Part shown: positions 50,809 to 60,208 of the stretch, piece by piece
How the letters are laid out: each line of letters starts with the position of its first letter
Numbering within the stretch: position 1 is the stretch's first letter
Assembly (NCBI GenBank): GCA_015058295.1
Contig: SVCP01000002.1
Span: 43,278 to 107,277, forward strand
Direction: 5' to 3'
Length of the DNA: 64,000 nucleotides
DNA from: Anaerofustis stercorihominis
GTDB lineage: Bacteria; Bacillota; Clostridia; Eubacteriales; Anaerofustaceae
Made by a program: the position numbers and the translations under genes
Notes under the pieces: model-generated
What the model was told of the DNA's origin: nothing
The model's database searches: none
What the model saw: the letters and a program-made list of their open reading frames with translations, nothing else

Positions 50809-52050
50809 ATGAACTTTACTGATAATTGCAGACTCGTCAAAGAGGCATCCTATTCTCTCGGGATCCTCACAAACGAGCAAAGAGACGAGATACTTCTCAG
50901 ATTTGCGGACAAATTAAAAGCAAATGTAGATTATATACTTGAAAACAATAACAAGGATCTTGAACATGCAAAAGAGATTGGTCTGAAAACATCAATGATG
51001 GACAGACTTGCACTTTCAGAAGAAAGAATCATTTCTATGGCAGATGCTATCGTCGATGTTGTAAAGCTCCCAAGTCCTGTAGGTATTGTTCTTGATGAAT
51101 ACGATGCGAAATCAGGAATACACATCAAGAAGGTGTCTGTTCCCATCGGTGTTGTCGGAATAATCTACGAAGCGAGGCCAAACGTAACATCAGACTGCAT
51201 CTCCCTTTGCATCAAAAGCGGAAACGCAATCGTACTCAAAGGCGGAAAAGAAGCCATCAACTCGAATATGGCAATAGTTTCTCTTGCAAAGGAAGTTTTA
51301 AGAGAATTGGGACATGATGAGAATTATGTATATCTCATCGAAGACACCACAAGGGAATCTACAAATGCCATGATGAAGCTCAACGGCATAATTGACGTCC
51401 TTATTCCGAGAGGTGGAAAAGGGCTTATTGACAGCGTGGTGAAAAACGCAACTGTTCCCGTAATCGAAACAGGCGCAGGCAACTGTCACGTGTTTGTTGA
51501 TGAAAGTGCTGATTTTGATATGGCACTTAACATCATCGACAACGCAAAGACATCACGTCCTTCCGTATGCAATGCGGCGGAAACACTTCTCGTCCACAGG
51601 AATATATATAAAGAATTTCTGCCACTCGTAAAAGAAAGACTCGATAAAAAGAACGTGGAACTCCGGGGTTGTGAAGACACCTGCAAAGTTCTTACGGGAA
51701 TCACAGAAGCAACAGAAGAAGATTTCTTTACAGAATACAATGATCTCATTCTTGCGGTAAAAGTAGTGGAAGATGTGAATGAAGCTGTAAAACATATCAG
51801 AAAACACTCCACAAATCACTCTGAAGCGATCATTACAAAAGATACGGCAAATGCAGAGTATTTCCTCAATGCTATTGACAGTGCCGCTGTATATGTAAAC
51901 GCATCGACACGTTTCACAGACGGCGGAGAATTTATGCTCGGTGCAGAGATCGGAATCTCAACCCAGAAACTCCACGCAAGAGGACCTATGGGGCTTCGCG
52001 AACTCACAAGCTACAAATATGTAGTTACGGGAAACGGAGAAATAAGATAA
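50809..52050 (+). CDS. proA: Gamma-glutamyl phosphate reductase
   Basis: 413 residues of the aldehyde dehydrogenase fold. Seen are GIIYEARPNVTSDC, NAIVLKGGKEAINSN, the catalytic cysteine in RPSVCNAAETLLVH (about residue 250) and ARGPMGLRELTSYKY at the C-terminus. It makes glutamate semialdehyde from the product of ProB. GGGAGG precedes the ATG. Ends at the terminator at 52062. Confidence 0.97.
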   Translation: MNFTDNCRLVKEASYSLGILTNEQRDEILLRFADKLKANVDYILENNNKDLEHAKEIGLKTSMMDRLALSEERIISMADAIVDVVKLPSPVGIVLDEYDAKSGIHIKKVSVPIGVVGIIYEARPNVTSDCISLCIKSGNAIVLKGGKEAINSNMAIVSLAKEVLRELGHDENYVYLIEDTTRESTNAMMKLNGIIDVLIPRGGKGLIDSVVKNATVPVIETGAGNCHVFVDESADFDMALNIIDNAKTSRPSVCNAAETLLVHRNIYKEFLPLVKERLDKKNVELRGCEDTCKVLTGITEATEEDFFTEYNDLILAVKVVEDVNEAVKHIRKHSTNHSEAIITKDTANAEYFLNAIDSAAVYVNASTRFTDGGEFMLGAEIGISTQKLHARGPMGLRELTSYKYVVTGNGEIR

Positions 52051-52061
52051 TTCAAATTCAG

Positions 52062-52090
52062 ACCGTCAAAAATTTTTTGACGGTTTTATA
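52062..52090 (+). terminator. Terminator of proBA
   Basis: ACCGTCAAAA / TTTTGACGGT stem followed by TTTAT; same stem as at 6386. Confidence 0.88.
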
Positions 52091-52165
52091 TAGGCGAAAT
52101 TTCAGGATTCAGAAAAGTGCACGGGAAAACTGTTTTCGGAAATATTATACAGATCGGAGATTATA

Positions 52166-52660
52166 ATGAAAAACATATATCTTATCGGCGGGGCGATGGG
52201 TGTGGGAAAAACTACTGCCTGCAGAGAGCTTAAAAGAAAACTTGACAAAAGTGTATTCCTCGACGGGGACTGGTGCTGGGATATGGATCCGTTTGTCGTT
52301 ACGGAAGAAACAAAAAAGATGGTGACTGACAACATCTGTTATCTGCTGAACAATTTCATAAAGTGCTCCGAATATGAAAATATCATTTTCTGTTGGGTAA
52401 TGCACGAGCAGTATATCATCGATGATATACTCGGAAGGCTGAATACCAACGGGTGCAATGTAAGATGTATTTCTCTTATATGCGGTGCGGATTCCCTTGC
52501 GGAAAGACTTAAAAAAGATATTCAAAAGGGTATCAGATCGGAAGATATTATCCAAAGAAGCCTCTCGTATCTGCCACTGTATGATAAACTCACTACAGAA
52601 AAGATCAACATTTCCAACATTTCTCCCGAGGACGCTGCAAATATCATCATAAAAGGATAG
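52166..52660 (+). CDS. P-loop kinase-like ATPase, 164 aa
   Basis: 164 residues. Walker A GGAMGVGKTTACRELKRKL near residue 8, then a lid-bearing small kinase fold (FLDGDWCWDM near 30, with the acidic pair that in shikimate and polynucleotide kinases binds substrate). No fuller family match was made. It is alone after proBA, with its own ribosome binding site (CGGAG), and ends at the 52706 terminator. Substrate unknown. Confidence 0.75.
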   Translation: MKNIYLIGGAMGVGKTTACRELKRKLDKSVFLDGDWCWDMDPFVVTEETKKMVTDNICYLLNNFIKCSEYENIIFCWVMHEQYIIDDILGRLNTNGCNVRCISLICGADSLAERLKKDIQKGIRSEDIIQRSLSYLPLYDKLTTEKINISNISPEDAANIIIKG

Positions 52661-52705
52661 TTTCTGATTATATTCGCAAAAAATCCTTTATTTAAGCCAA
52701 AAACA

Positions 52706-52740
52706 AGCCTGTCCCATTTTAGGGGCAGGCTGTTTTTATT
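52706..52740 (+). terminator. Terminator of the kinase-like gene (CCTGTCCC family)
   Basis: AGCCTGTCCC / GGGGCAGGCT stem (one G-U) followed by GTTTTTATT. Preceded by TTTAAGCCAAAAAC, close to the sequence before the 14240 terminator. Confidence 0.85.
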
Positions 52741-52759
52741 ATGTTTTATGCGTTTTTGC

Positions 52760-53317
52760 TTATAAAATCGTCACTGTTCCTTCTTTTCTCGGGCCTCTGT
52801 CTTTTGGTTCTCCGTCGCCATAGCCGAAGAATGCCGCTGCACAGATCTCATATCCTTCGGGGATTTTGAACATTGCCTTGAGTTCAGGTGTTGTGAAGTC
52901 TCTGAGAACAGTATGTGTCCAGCCTGACATTACGTTGAATGATGCAGCCGCGTTCATCATGTTTCCCATAGCAAGAACGCCGTCATAAAGAGCTGTTGCA
53001 ATGCTTGTATCATATGATACGATAATAAGTACCGGTGCTCCTCTCATTTCAGCTTCCGGCTTTGAAACTATGTTTGACGGCTGCGCAGGAGGTGTCGGAC
53101 GTCCTGCCATAATCTTTTCAAGCTCATCTTTGAAAAGCTTCTTGCCTTCTTCTGTTTTTACTACTGTGAAGTGCCACGGCTGGGCATTTCTACCTGTGGG
53201 AGCATATTTGCCTGCTTCGATGATTGTTTCAAGAACATCTTCGGGGATAGCATCATTTTTGAATCCCTTGAAGCTTCTGCGGGCTAAAATCGACTGCATT
53301 GTTTCGTTTTTAATCAT
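52760..53317 (-). CDS. Nitroreductase family protein
   Basis: 185 residues. RRSFKGFKNDAIPEDVLETI and GRNAQPWHFTVV near the N-terminus bind FMN, and the C-terminal AAFFGYGDGEPKDRGPR carries the second FMN loop. A flavoenzyme reducing nitro compounds or quinones with NAD(P)H; the physiological substrate is not evident. AGGAG precedes the ATG; single gene. Confidence 0.9.
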   Translation of the reverse strand: MIKNETMQSILARRSFKGFKNDAIPEDVLETIIEAGKYAPTGRNAQPWHFTVVKTEEGKKLFKDELEKIMAGRPTPPAQPSNIVSKPEAEMRGAPVLIIVSYDTSIATALYDGVLAMGNMMNAAASFNVMSGWTHTVLRDFTTPELKAMFKIPEGYEICAAAFFGYGDGEPKDRGPRKEGTVTIL

Positions 53318-53370
53318 ATTGTTTCTCCTTTACTGCTGTAATATACATTGCATTTTCATTATATCACACA

Positions 53371-54204
53371 TTACTCTTCATATAAAGAACGCAGAAGAGA
53401 AATTTCTTCTTTATATCCTTCGATCTCATTTGGTGTTTCGAGAATGAACGGAAGATCTCTGAGTTTTTCGTGGTTGATTATCCTTCTGAATGCTTCGATG
53501 CCGAGAGCTCCGTCACCGATCTTTTCGTGGCGGTCCTTGTGTGATGCGTAAGGGTTCTTGCTGTCGTTAAGGTGCATAGCTTTTAATTTTTCAATTCCCA
53601 CAACATCATCAAATTCCTTAATAACATCATCAAGGTTGTTCACCACATCATACCCTGCATCATAGAGGTGGCAGCTGTCAAAGCATACACCGATGTTATC
53701 TTTCAGCTGAGTAAGCTCAATTATCTTTGCTATCTCTTCGAACCTGCTTCCGACTTCGCTTCCCTTTCCTGCCATAACTTCTAAAAGGACCGTTGTCTTC
53801 ATTCCTTCAAACATGACAGTGTTCAGCACTTCCGCAATAAGCTCTATTCCCTTGTCAATTCCCTGTCCTACATGAGAGCCCGGATGGAAATTGTAAAAAT
53901 TTCCCGGGAAATATTCCATTCGCTTCAGGTCTTCTTCCATTGCCGTAAAAGCAAAATTTCTTACCTTCTCATCTTTTCCGCACAGGTTCAGTGTATACGG
54001 TGCATGAGCAACGAGATCCTTTATATCATGCTGAGAAGCAAATTCGTGATAGCTGTTTACATCTTTTTCGTTGAGTGCCTTCACACTGCCGCCTCTCGGA
54101 TTTCTCGTAAAGAAAGCAAATGTATTTGCATCTATCTCTGCTGCCTGTTTACCCATAGCAAGATAGCCTTTTGATGTTGTAAGATGTGCGCCTATTCTGA
54201 GCAT
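53371..54204 (-). CDS. nfo: Endonuclease IV
   Basis: 277 residues, start at 54204 (MLRIGAHL) after AGGAGAT; an in-frame ATG at 54234 lies inside the upstream gene's end. Zinc-binding pieces HAPYTLNLCGKD, YNFHPGSHVGQG, LLEVMAGKGSEVG, CFDSCHLYDAGYD, MHLNDSK and HEKIGDGALG are all present. It cuts at abasic sites in DNA. An exact Noc binding site is embedded at 53899-53912. It overlaps nothing of the RluA gene upstream beyond stop/start contact. Confidence 0.95.
   Translation of the reverse strand: MLRIGAHLTTSKGYLAMGKQAAEIDANTFAFFTRNPRGGSVKALNEKDVNSYHEFASQHDIKDLVAHAPYTLNLCGKDEKVRNFAFTAMEEDLKRMEYFPGNFYNFHPGSHVGQGIDKGIELIAEVLNTVMFEGMKTTVLLEVMAGKGSEVGSRFEEIAKIIELTQLKDNIGVCFDSCHLYDAGYDVVNNLDDVIKEFDDVVGIEKLKAMHLNDSKNPYASHKDRHEKIGDGALGIEAFRRIINHEKLRDLPFILETPNEIEGYKEEISLLRSLYEE
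53899..53912. promoter_or_regulatory. Noc binding site (NBS)
   Basis: ATTTCCCGGGAAAT, identical to the published 14-bp NBS consensus for Bacillus Noc, lies within nfo. Noc is encoded at 38514 in this window. Confidence 0.72.
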
Positions 54205-54205
54205 A

Positions 54206-55156
54206 CTATATCTCCTGTATATCTTCTTTTTCAAAACGGAATCCGAGTTTCTTTATGACTTTCAGCATATCTTCCGACGGGGCGGAATATACCTTCACTG
54301 TATCGAAGTCCGTAGGTATAGTTACCTTATAGCAATGAAGCATCTGTCTTTTTACGGACATCTGCCGTGTTTTTGTCTTTGATGCTGTATTCGCATATTT
54401 TATATCGCCGATTATAGGGTGGCCGATATGTTCAAGCTGAGCTCTGAGCTGATGTGTCTTGCCTGTAATAAGGCGGCATTTCAGAAGAGTATATTCCCCC
54501 ACCGTCTCCACCGCTTCGAACACGCTTACCATCTCGAGGGAGTTTTCTTCCTGTTCATCGGAAAGAATCATCTTGTTTTCCGACTCATTTTTCGTAGCAT
54601 ACGAAACAACTCTGCGTTTTCCCGTAAACTCACCGTCAACAAGTGCCAGGTACTCCTTGACCACTTTGTTCTTTGCGATAAGATCTGCAAGTACCCTTGC
54701 ATAAGACGGTGTCTTTGCCGCAAGTACAATTCCCGATGTATTATAATCAAGTCTGTTAAGCGGAGAAGACACGAACACTCCGTCCTGCTGTTTTCCGAGA
54801 TAAAGATATTTTATAAGTCTTTCGGAAAGGCTGTCGTTGTGATTTCCGTCAGGGTGAGTAACAAGTCCTGCCGGCTTCATCACGCAGATAAGGCTTTCGT
54901 CCTCGTATATGACATTTATATCTCCTACATCTTCTCTGACGGTGATCTTCTTTTCTTCATCAAAGGTAAATACTCTTACAACATCCCCTTCACTCAGACG
55001 GACTTCCCCTGTCGTTTTCTTTCCGTTAAGGCGGATATCTCCTTTACGGAGCATTTTCTGTATTTTTCCTTTAGGAAGATCAGGAAAGTATTTCGATACA
55101 AACCTGTCTGTCCTTGTGCCTTCATATTCTTTCGTAACGGTTATTTCTTTTCTCAT
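54206..55156 (-). CDS. RluA family pseudouridine synthase
   Basis: About 316 residues, start at 55156 (MRKEITVTKE) six bases after GGGAG. N-terminal S4 RNA-binding domain (GTRTDRFVSKYFPDLPKGKI), catalytic LNRLDYNTSGIVL with the active aspartate near residue 143, and TGKTHQLRAQLEHIGHPIIG. It makes pseudouridine in rRNA or tRNA; the site is not clear. Its stop lies two bases before the nfo start, so both are in one unit. Confidence 0.92.
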   Translation of the reverse strand: MRKEITVTKEYEGTRTDRFVSKYFPDLPKGKIQKMLRKGDIRLNGKKTTGEVRLSEGDVVRVFTFDEEKKITVREDVGDINVIYEDESLICVMKPAGLVTHPDGNHNDSLSERLIKYLYLGKQQDGVFVSSPLNRLDYNTSGIVLAAKTPSYARVLADLIAKNKVVKEYLALVDGEFTGKRRVVSYATKNESENKMILSDEQEENSLEMVSVFEAVETVGEYTLLKCRLITGKTHQLRAQLEHIGHPIIGDIKYANTASKTKTRQMSVKRQMLHCYKVTIPTDFDTVKVYSAPSEDMLKVIKKLGFRFEKEDIQEI

Positions 55157-55245
55157 GAACACTCCCGTATGTTTATATAATCAGTTTATCACAGTCAGGT
55201 TGATAATACAAGTTTGTGAAAAATACTCGTGTTTATTTTTTTATT

Positions 55246-55450
55246 CCCCGCCCTCCCACCCTTTACCGCAGGCGAGTAAACGGGCACAGCCCGTTTACCT
55301 CCCGGAAGCTCGCTTCCGGTCGTGCGAAAGCACAGCTTTCGCACCGCCTGCGGCGGCGGTGCGAAAAAGATTCTGCGAACTCCGGGCGGGAGCGGCTTAA
55401 CGCCGTAATGAACGAAGCGAATGAGGCAAAGCTGCTGAAGGGTGGGTGAA
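55246..55450. repeat. GC-rich hairpin array (inverted copy)
   Basis: About 205 bases of palindromes: GTAAACGGGC/GCCCGTTTAC, CCGGAAGC/GCTTCCGG, GTGCGAAAGC/GCTTTCGCAC, GCCGCAGGCG type core. The left edge is CCCCGCCCTCCCACCC, the right edge GGGTGGGTG. Read in reverse it has CCGCTCCCGCCCGG then TTCGCAGA, the same block as at 22900. It fills the gap between divergent genes; frames in it are spurious. Confidence 0.72.
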
Positions 55451-55539
55451 CGGAAACGCATCTCTTGTAAATACTTTTGTGTTATGCTAATATGTAAATA
55501 AGTATTGATACAACTTAATTTACTATGGAGAGTGATTGT

Positions 55540-56064
55540 ATGAAAAAGTTGTTTCCTAAAATAATCCCGGGTATTCTGCTGATATGTATTTTGTTTGTTG
55601 GCTTCCTTTATGTAAGTGATAATATTGGTGTCTCTGCAAAAAACCTGGAAGCAGATATCCGCTCATCGCAAAAAATTATGAATGACTGGACTGTTGAAGG
55701 AAGTGTTTCCGACACTATGGCTGCATTTATTTCCTACCCGCAGGACAAAACAAGTCATACATTCTCTGTGTATATAAACCGTCCCGGCCTTTCTTTCGGG
55801 TACTTCTTCCGAAGCGGCGGAAATATTGTTGCCGTGGAAAACTATATCGCAGAATACACAATGGAAGGGTATAACGAAAGAGCATTTATATCTATGAATT
55901 CACAAAAAGTAGAAAGACTTGAAATAGATGACGGAAATGATATCAGTGTAACAAATATGGACAGCAGTAAACCATTTGCAATCGTACTGCCTGTTAATGC
56001 AGGAAGTATTACATTCTACGATGAAAACGGAAATTCCGTAGAATGCTATACTCAACCGCTGTAG
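55540..56064 (+). CDS. Hypothetical membrane-anchored exported protein
   Basis: About 174 residues from ATG 55540 (MKKLFPKI). One N-terminal helix (8-28), then an extracellular beta-rich domain with FGYFFRSGGNIVAVENYIAE and ITFYDENGNSVECY near the C-terminus. No family recognised. It is single, with a terminator at 56092 shared with hemZ. One cysteine near the C-terminus is solitary. Confidence 0.68.
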   Translation: MKKLFPKIIPGILLICILFVGFLYVSDNIGVSAKNLEADIRSSQKIMNDWTVEGSVSDTMAAFISYPQDKTSHTFSVYINRPGLSFGYFFRSGGNIVAVENYIAEYTMEGYNERAFISMNSQKVERLEIDDGNDISVTNMDSSKPFAIVLPVNAGSITFYDENGNSVECYTQPL

Positions 56065-56091
56065 GGTATAATTTACATAACACATACAAAA

Positions 56092-56135
56092 GCCTCTCTG
56101 TGATTCATTTACAGAGAGGCCTGATTTTTTTATCT
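56092..56135. terminator. Bidirectional terminator
   Basis: GCCTCTCTGT / ACAGAGAGGC stem, U-rich on both strands (GATTTTTTTATC on +). It ends the 55540 gene and the long leftward operon finishing with hemZ. Confidence 0.86.
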
Positions 56136-56139
56136 GTCT

Positions 56140-57519
56140 TTACAAATTCTTCTGCACAAACACATTTTCCATCTGTGATAGTTTCTTGTCAATGACAGAG
56201 TCAATGGAATTTACGTAAAGTGAGAATTCTTTCGGAGTGAATATATTTTTGTATCCTCCGTCGAATATTATCTTCGTTGAAGAAGATGCTCCTGCGGAAT
56301 AAATGCTTCTGTGGTATCCCATCATGGCGATGTTATATGAACATTCATGTCCCGGTAGAGCATATCCTACATTTTCCGCACCGTTGAGTGCGTTTTTCTG
56401 TTTATACATATAATACGGCTTATATCCGAATGATGAAAGAAGTTTTCTTGCATCGTTCTGGTAATCGCTTATATTTACATTACTGCGGGCTTCTTCTTTT
56501 GTAAGGTCTGCAGCTCTTTTCACGCAGAGAGTATGAAGGGTGATGTTTGTGGGGTTAAGGGAGAGAACATCTTTTATGCTCTTTTCAAAGTCCTTTTCGT
56601 TTTCTCCTTCAAGACCGAGAATAAGATCGCAGTTTATATCCCTGAAGCTCAGTTTATCCGCAATTTCATAAAGGAGAAGAAACTCTTCGTTTGAGATATT
56701 CCTTCCGATGTGTTTAAGGCTTTCTTCGTTTGTAGTCTGTGGGTTGAGGGAGATTCTTGTTACTCCGCCTTCTTTCATTATGCGGAGTTTTTCTTCGCTG
56801 AGCGTATCTGCCCTGCCTGCTTCCACGGTAAATTCGATATCACTTCCCGTAAATTCCGTAATTTTACAGAGCAGCTTTTCTGTCTGCTTTGATGATAACA
56901 TACTCGGTGTTCCGCCGCCGATGTATACGCTTTCGGGAGCGATATCTTTACTCTTCATAAACGAAGTTACCGCTTCGAATTCCTTTATGAGCGCATTAAG
57001 ATAAATTTCGCAGTCGCTTCCGCCCATATCTGTGACTTTTGACGGAAATGAGCAGTATTTACACTTCGCAGGACACAGGGGAATATGCAGATAAAGGGCT
57101 GTGACTTTTTTGTCCCATGTCAAAAACGGCTTTTGTATGCGGTTTATTTCACTTAGAAGTTCTATTTTCGGAAGAGATGCATCATAGTTGGAAATAAAGA
57201 AGTTTTTTATTTCCTCGTCGCTTTTTCCTTCTTCCGAAAGCTGCACATACTTCTTCAGAGGCCTTACTCCCGTCATAGATCCCCAGGGAAAAGTCTTTCC
57301 TGTGATCTCTTTCAGAAGTGTATACAGTGCAAGCTTTGCAGTCTTTGTTAGACTATCTTCCAGTATGTTCTTTGTTACGGTTTTCCCTGCGTATGAGCAG
57401 CTTACGCTGTTTTCGTCGGAGGAAATATTTACGTCAATATCTTCCGCACCGAACAGATTTATTATCTCCGTCAGCTGAGGTAAATTATATTCGTCCTGTC
57501 TGTTTGTTATGTTCAGCAT
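56140..57519 (-). CDS. hemZ: Coproporphyrinogen III dehydrogenase-like radical SAM protein HemZ
   Basis: 459 residues. Radical SAM cluster in HIPLCPAKCKYCSFPSK near residue 147 (CxxxCxxC), GGGTPSML near 200, and the C-terminal region YYMYKQKNALNGAENVGYA. In Bacillus HemZ is implicated in anaerobic haem synthesis; the true reaction in Clostridia lacking the rest of the pathway is uncertain. The start overlaps the stop of the metallo-beta-lactamase gene (TAATG). Confidence 0.88.
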   Translation of the reverse strand: MLNITNRQDEYNLPQLTEIINLFGAEDIDVNISSDENSVSCSYAGKTVTKNILEDSLTKTAKLALYTLLKEITGKTFPWGSMTGVRPLKKYVQLSEEGKSDEEIKNFFISNYDASLPKIELLSEINRIQKPFLTWDKKVTALYLHIPLCPAKCKYCSFPSKVTDMGGSDCEIYLNALIKEFEAVTSFMKSKDIAPESVYIGGGTPSMLSSKQTEKLLCKITEFTGSDIEFTVEAGRADTLSEEKLRIMKEGGVTRISLNPQTTNEESLKHIGRNISNEEFLLLYEIADKLSFRDINCDLILGLEGENEKDFEKSIKDVLSLNPTNITLHTLCVKRAADLTKEEARSNVNISDYQNDARKLLSSFGYKPYYMYKQKNALNGAENVGYALPGHECSYNIAMMGYHRSIYSAGASSSTKIIFDGGYKNIFTPKEFSLYVNSIDSVIDKKLSQMENVFVQKNL

Positions 57520-58145
57520 TATCTGTTTGTATATGGATTATTCTCTTTTTCGAATCCGATACTCGTCAGCTCCCCGTGTCCCGGGCAGACGGTAATATCG
57601 TCATCGAGTACCAGTATCTTTTCTTTCAGGGAACGGAGCAACACTCTCATATCCCCTCCGTAAAGGTCTGTTCTTCCGATGGAAAGTCTGAAGAGGCTGT
57701 CTCCGCTGAAGAGGATCTTTTCATCTTCTATGAGATAACATACTCCACCTTTCGTGTGTCCGGGAGTTGCGATAACTTTTATCTGTATTCCTTCAAACTC
57801 GAATATATCCCCGTCTGAGAATACGATATCCGCTTCTGCAACTTCATCAAAGGGTATTCTGAAATCAGCAGAACCGTTTTTCCTGTTGTCAGTGAGCATA
57901 ATTTCATCTTCCGCCGAAATACAGATCTTTGCACCTGTTTTCTCGCTTAATCTGCCGATGCCCGAAATATGATCGAAATGACCGTGTGTCAGAAGTATAT
58001 ACTCAAGAGTAAGTTCATTTTCATCAAGATACTCTGTAAGCCTGTCGCTGTATCCGCCAAGGTCCACCATGATGGCTTTATTTCCTTCAATGACAAGATA
58101 CGAATTCGTTCCCATCATCCCCAGGTTCATATGCACTACTCTCAT
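57519..58145 (-). CDS. Metallo-beta-lactamase fold hydrolase (glyoxalase II-like)
   Basis: 208 residues. THGHFDHISG (zinc HxHxDH) near residue 54, VIATPGHTKGGVCY, FSGDSLF and the final CPGHGELT provide the metal ligands. Typical of YcbL/GloB-like thioester hydrolases. It sits between a small zinc protein and hemZ, a recurrent order after dtd in Clostridia by my recollection. Confidence 0.9.
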   Translation of the reverse strand: MRVVHMNLGMMGTNSYLVIEGNKAIMVDLGGYSDRLTEYLDENELTLEYILLTHGHFDHISGIGRLSEKTGAKICISAEDEIMLTDNRKNGSADFRIPFDEVAEADIVFSDGDIFEFEGIQIKVIATPGHTKGGVCYLIEDEKILFSGDSLFRLSIGRTDLYGGDMRVLLRSLKEKILVLDDDITVCPGHGELTSIGFEKENNPYTNR

Positions 58146-58146
58146 A

Positions 58147-58644
58147 CTACCTCCCGCAGACAGGGCATTTTTCCGAAGAGAAAAAGCCTATTTTCCTGAA
58201 CTGTTTTGCGGCCATCGGATAATCCTTCGCTATTTTATCGTAACAGTCACTGCAGATCTTTCTGCCCATCATTTTGTATATATCCATAGGGACATCTATG
58301 CGGAACATAACATCTTTTCTGTCAATATCGTCACAGCAGATTATAACGGCTATTTTGTTCTTTTCGCTGTATTCGCTTGATGTCCTTACACTGATTCCGT
58401 TCTGTGAAAAATAGCTCATAAGATCATTCTCAAGGGAATCTTCCATATGTGTGCTTATCACCACAAAATCCGGTCTGTAGTTTTTAAGGATATCATCAAG
58501 ATACATATACAGTCCGCTGTATCCGAGATAATCATCTTCAATGGCACAAAGAATATGTTCGGGATACACTCCCAGAACTTTACTGAAATCTTTCTTTCCG
58601 CCCATCATTTCACGTTTGATATATTCCGTTACTTTATCGCTCAT
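58147..58644 (-). CDS. Hypothetical protein with C-terminal zinc-binding cysteines
   Basis: 165 residues, not recognised. The body is alpha/beta (YRPDFVVISTHMED, KNKIAVIICCDDI). Four cysteines at the end, CSDC near 133 and CPVC near 161, form a probable zinc knuckle. It lies tightly between dtd and the metallo-beta-lactamase gene (gap of one base on each side), so it shares their transcript. Function unknown. Confidence 0.72.
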   Translation of the reverse strand: MSDKVTEYIKREMMGGKKDFSKVLGVYPEHILCAIEDDYLGYSGLYMYLDDILKNYRPDFVVISTHMEDSLENDLMSYFSQNGISVRTSSEYSEKNKIAVIICCDDIDRKDVMFRIDVPMDIYKMMGRKICSDCYDKIAKDYPMAAKQFRKIGFFSSEKCPVCGR

Positions 58645-58645
58645 A

Positions 58646-59095
58646 TCAGAACTCCTTTTTGCTGTCTATAAGTATGGTTACGGGTCCGTCGTTGTTTATT
58701 TCCACCTTCATATCCGCACCGTACTTCCCGCACTGAAATTCAATGCCTTTTTCTTTCGCCGTATCAAGAAATTTATTATAAAGCTTTTCCGCTTCATCGT
58801 ATGCCATTGCCTGAGTATATGAAGGTCTTCTGCCTCCGCGCACATCCCCGTAGAGTGTGAACTGGCTCACAAACAATATCTCCCCGCCCGTATCCTTCAC
58901 AGACAGGTTCATTTTGCCGTTTTCGTCCTCAAATATTCTCAGGTTCACTACCTTGTCCAGAATATAATTAATGTCTTTTTCGTCATCTGAGTGAGTTATA
59001 CCAACCAGTACATTAAGACCTTTTCCTATTTTTCCAACTACCTGTCCGTCTACTCTGACTTCGGAAGAGGAAACTCTCTGCACAACGGCTCTCAT
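58646..59095 (-). CDS. dtd: D-aminoacyl-tRNA deacylase
   Basis: 149 residues. [13 protein letters not shown] at the start, [10 protein letters not shown], the [16 protein letters not shown] motif near residue 78 and the C-terminal [10 protein letters not shown] (N-x-G-P cis-proline motif) identify Dtd, which removes D-amino acids and glycine mischarged onto tRNA. Three bases after the lipoprotein gene. relA, its usual neighbour, is absent. Confidence 0.96.
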   Translation of the reverse strand: MRAVVQRVSSSEVRVDGQVVGKIGKGLNVLVGITHSDDEKDINYILDKVVNLRIFEDENGKMNLSVKDTGGEILFVSQFTLYGDVRGGRRPSYTQAMAYDEAEKLYNKFLDTAKEKGIEFQCGKYGADMKVEINNDGPVTILIDSKKEF

Positions 59096-59098
59096 ATA

Positions 59099-60208
59099 TC
59101 ATTCCTCCGCATATTCGTATTTAAATTTTATACTGTATGTTTTATAACTTGTCATAAGCTGATCTGTTGTCTCTGATGCTGTGAAAAGCAATCCTTTTTC
59201 ATCGGATGTCCAGTAAATACTGCCTGATACATTTGTATTCGCCGTAACCTGAACATTCGAGAAATCCCTGCAGTTCACTATCCACACAGACTGCGTCGGG
59301 CTTGCTTCCGTTGATTTTGTAACATATGCGATATGACCTCCGAACGGACTGAGTGCAAATCTGTCGATGTTTCCGCTCATTACAAATACCCTGCTGAGAG
59401 TATTATGATCATACACATAAAGCTGTTTCTGCCCGCGGGAATCTATCTTCACATATGCTGTTCTGTCCGCAGATGTCACAACGGAAATATCCGTGACGTT
59501 TACATCGACTGCCGAAATTGCGTTATCCTTTGCATCCAGCCTGTAAAGCACATCACTGCTTCCGCCATTGTTTGCCACGATAATAAATATCCCGTCGGAT
59601 TCACAGTATCGCATTTTCTTTACTGTGATATTCGAAGATAATTCATAAACGATCGTTTCCATACCGTCTTTTACGCTTTTTATCATATTTTTATCGTCAA
59701 CATATGCAAATGTACCAAGTTCACTTACGCACCATACAAGGCTTCTTTCCGCCGGTGACTTTGCAATAAGAGTCTTTTTCTCCGCAGTTGTATCAGTAAC
59801 ATAAACATATTCCGATGCAGCATCGTCTCTTTCCTTGAAATAAACGTATCCGCTCTGGGTTACGGAAGCCTCCGTAAATCTGTTGGCACTTGTTGTAAGG
59901 CTCTTTTGTCCGTCATTGCTGAAGGCATACAGCCCGTTACCGCTGGCCACACCTTCAACATTGGCCGTGTTGGAATATATACTGACTCCGCTCCACGGAT
60001 TATACGCAATGAGGCTCCCCGCAAATATTTCTGTATAATCCTCCACAACGGCTCTCACATATGATTGCGGAGAATTCACATCGTCTGTATCATATTTGTA
60101 CAGCACATCTTTTTTAATCCCGCCGGAACAGGAACACAAGGACAAAAGTGTAATTATGCACAAAATAATTGAAATCGCTTTATTCGGATAATGTATCTTC
60201 ATTTTCAT
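59099..60208 (-). CDS. Beta-propeller lipoprotein associated with a two-component system
   Basis: About 369 residues, start at 60208 after GGAGG, overlapping the kinase gene by some 29 bases. A signal peptide with lipobox LCSC near residue 30 anchors it outside the membrane. Repeating strands (GTFAYVDDKNMIKSV, GIFIIVANNG, GHIAYVTKSTE, GLLFTASETTD) look like a TolB/WD-type propeller. By position after regulator and kinase it resembles LpqB of the MtrA-MtrB system. I infer a role in signal sensing. Confidence 0.78.
   Translation of the reverse strand: MKMKIHYPNKAISIILCIITLLSLCSCSGGIKKDVLYKYDTDDVNSPQSYVRAVVEDYTEIFAGSLIAYNPWSGVSIYSNTANVEGVASGNGLYAFSNDGQKSLTTSANRFTEASVTQSGYVYFKERDDAASEYVYVTDTTAEKKTLIAKSPAERSLVWCVSELGTFAYVDDKNMIKSVKDGMETIVYELSSNITVKKMRYCESDGIFIIVANNGGSSDVLYRLDAKDNAISAVDVNVTDISVVTSADRTAYVKIDSRGQKQLYVYDHNTLSRVFVMSGNIDRFALSPFGGHIAYVTKSTEASPTQSVWIVNCRDFSNVQVTANTNVSGSIYWTSDEKGLLFTASETTDQLMTSYKTYSIKFKYEYAEE

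Noticed and set aside
52166..52660. Shikimate kinase
   Set aside because: Only the Walker A region matches; the arginine and glycine motifs for shikimate binding are not seen.
55195..55449. Open frames in the 55.3-kb GC-rich array
   Set aside because: Same reason: composition-driven frames across hairpins.
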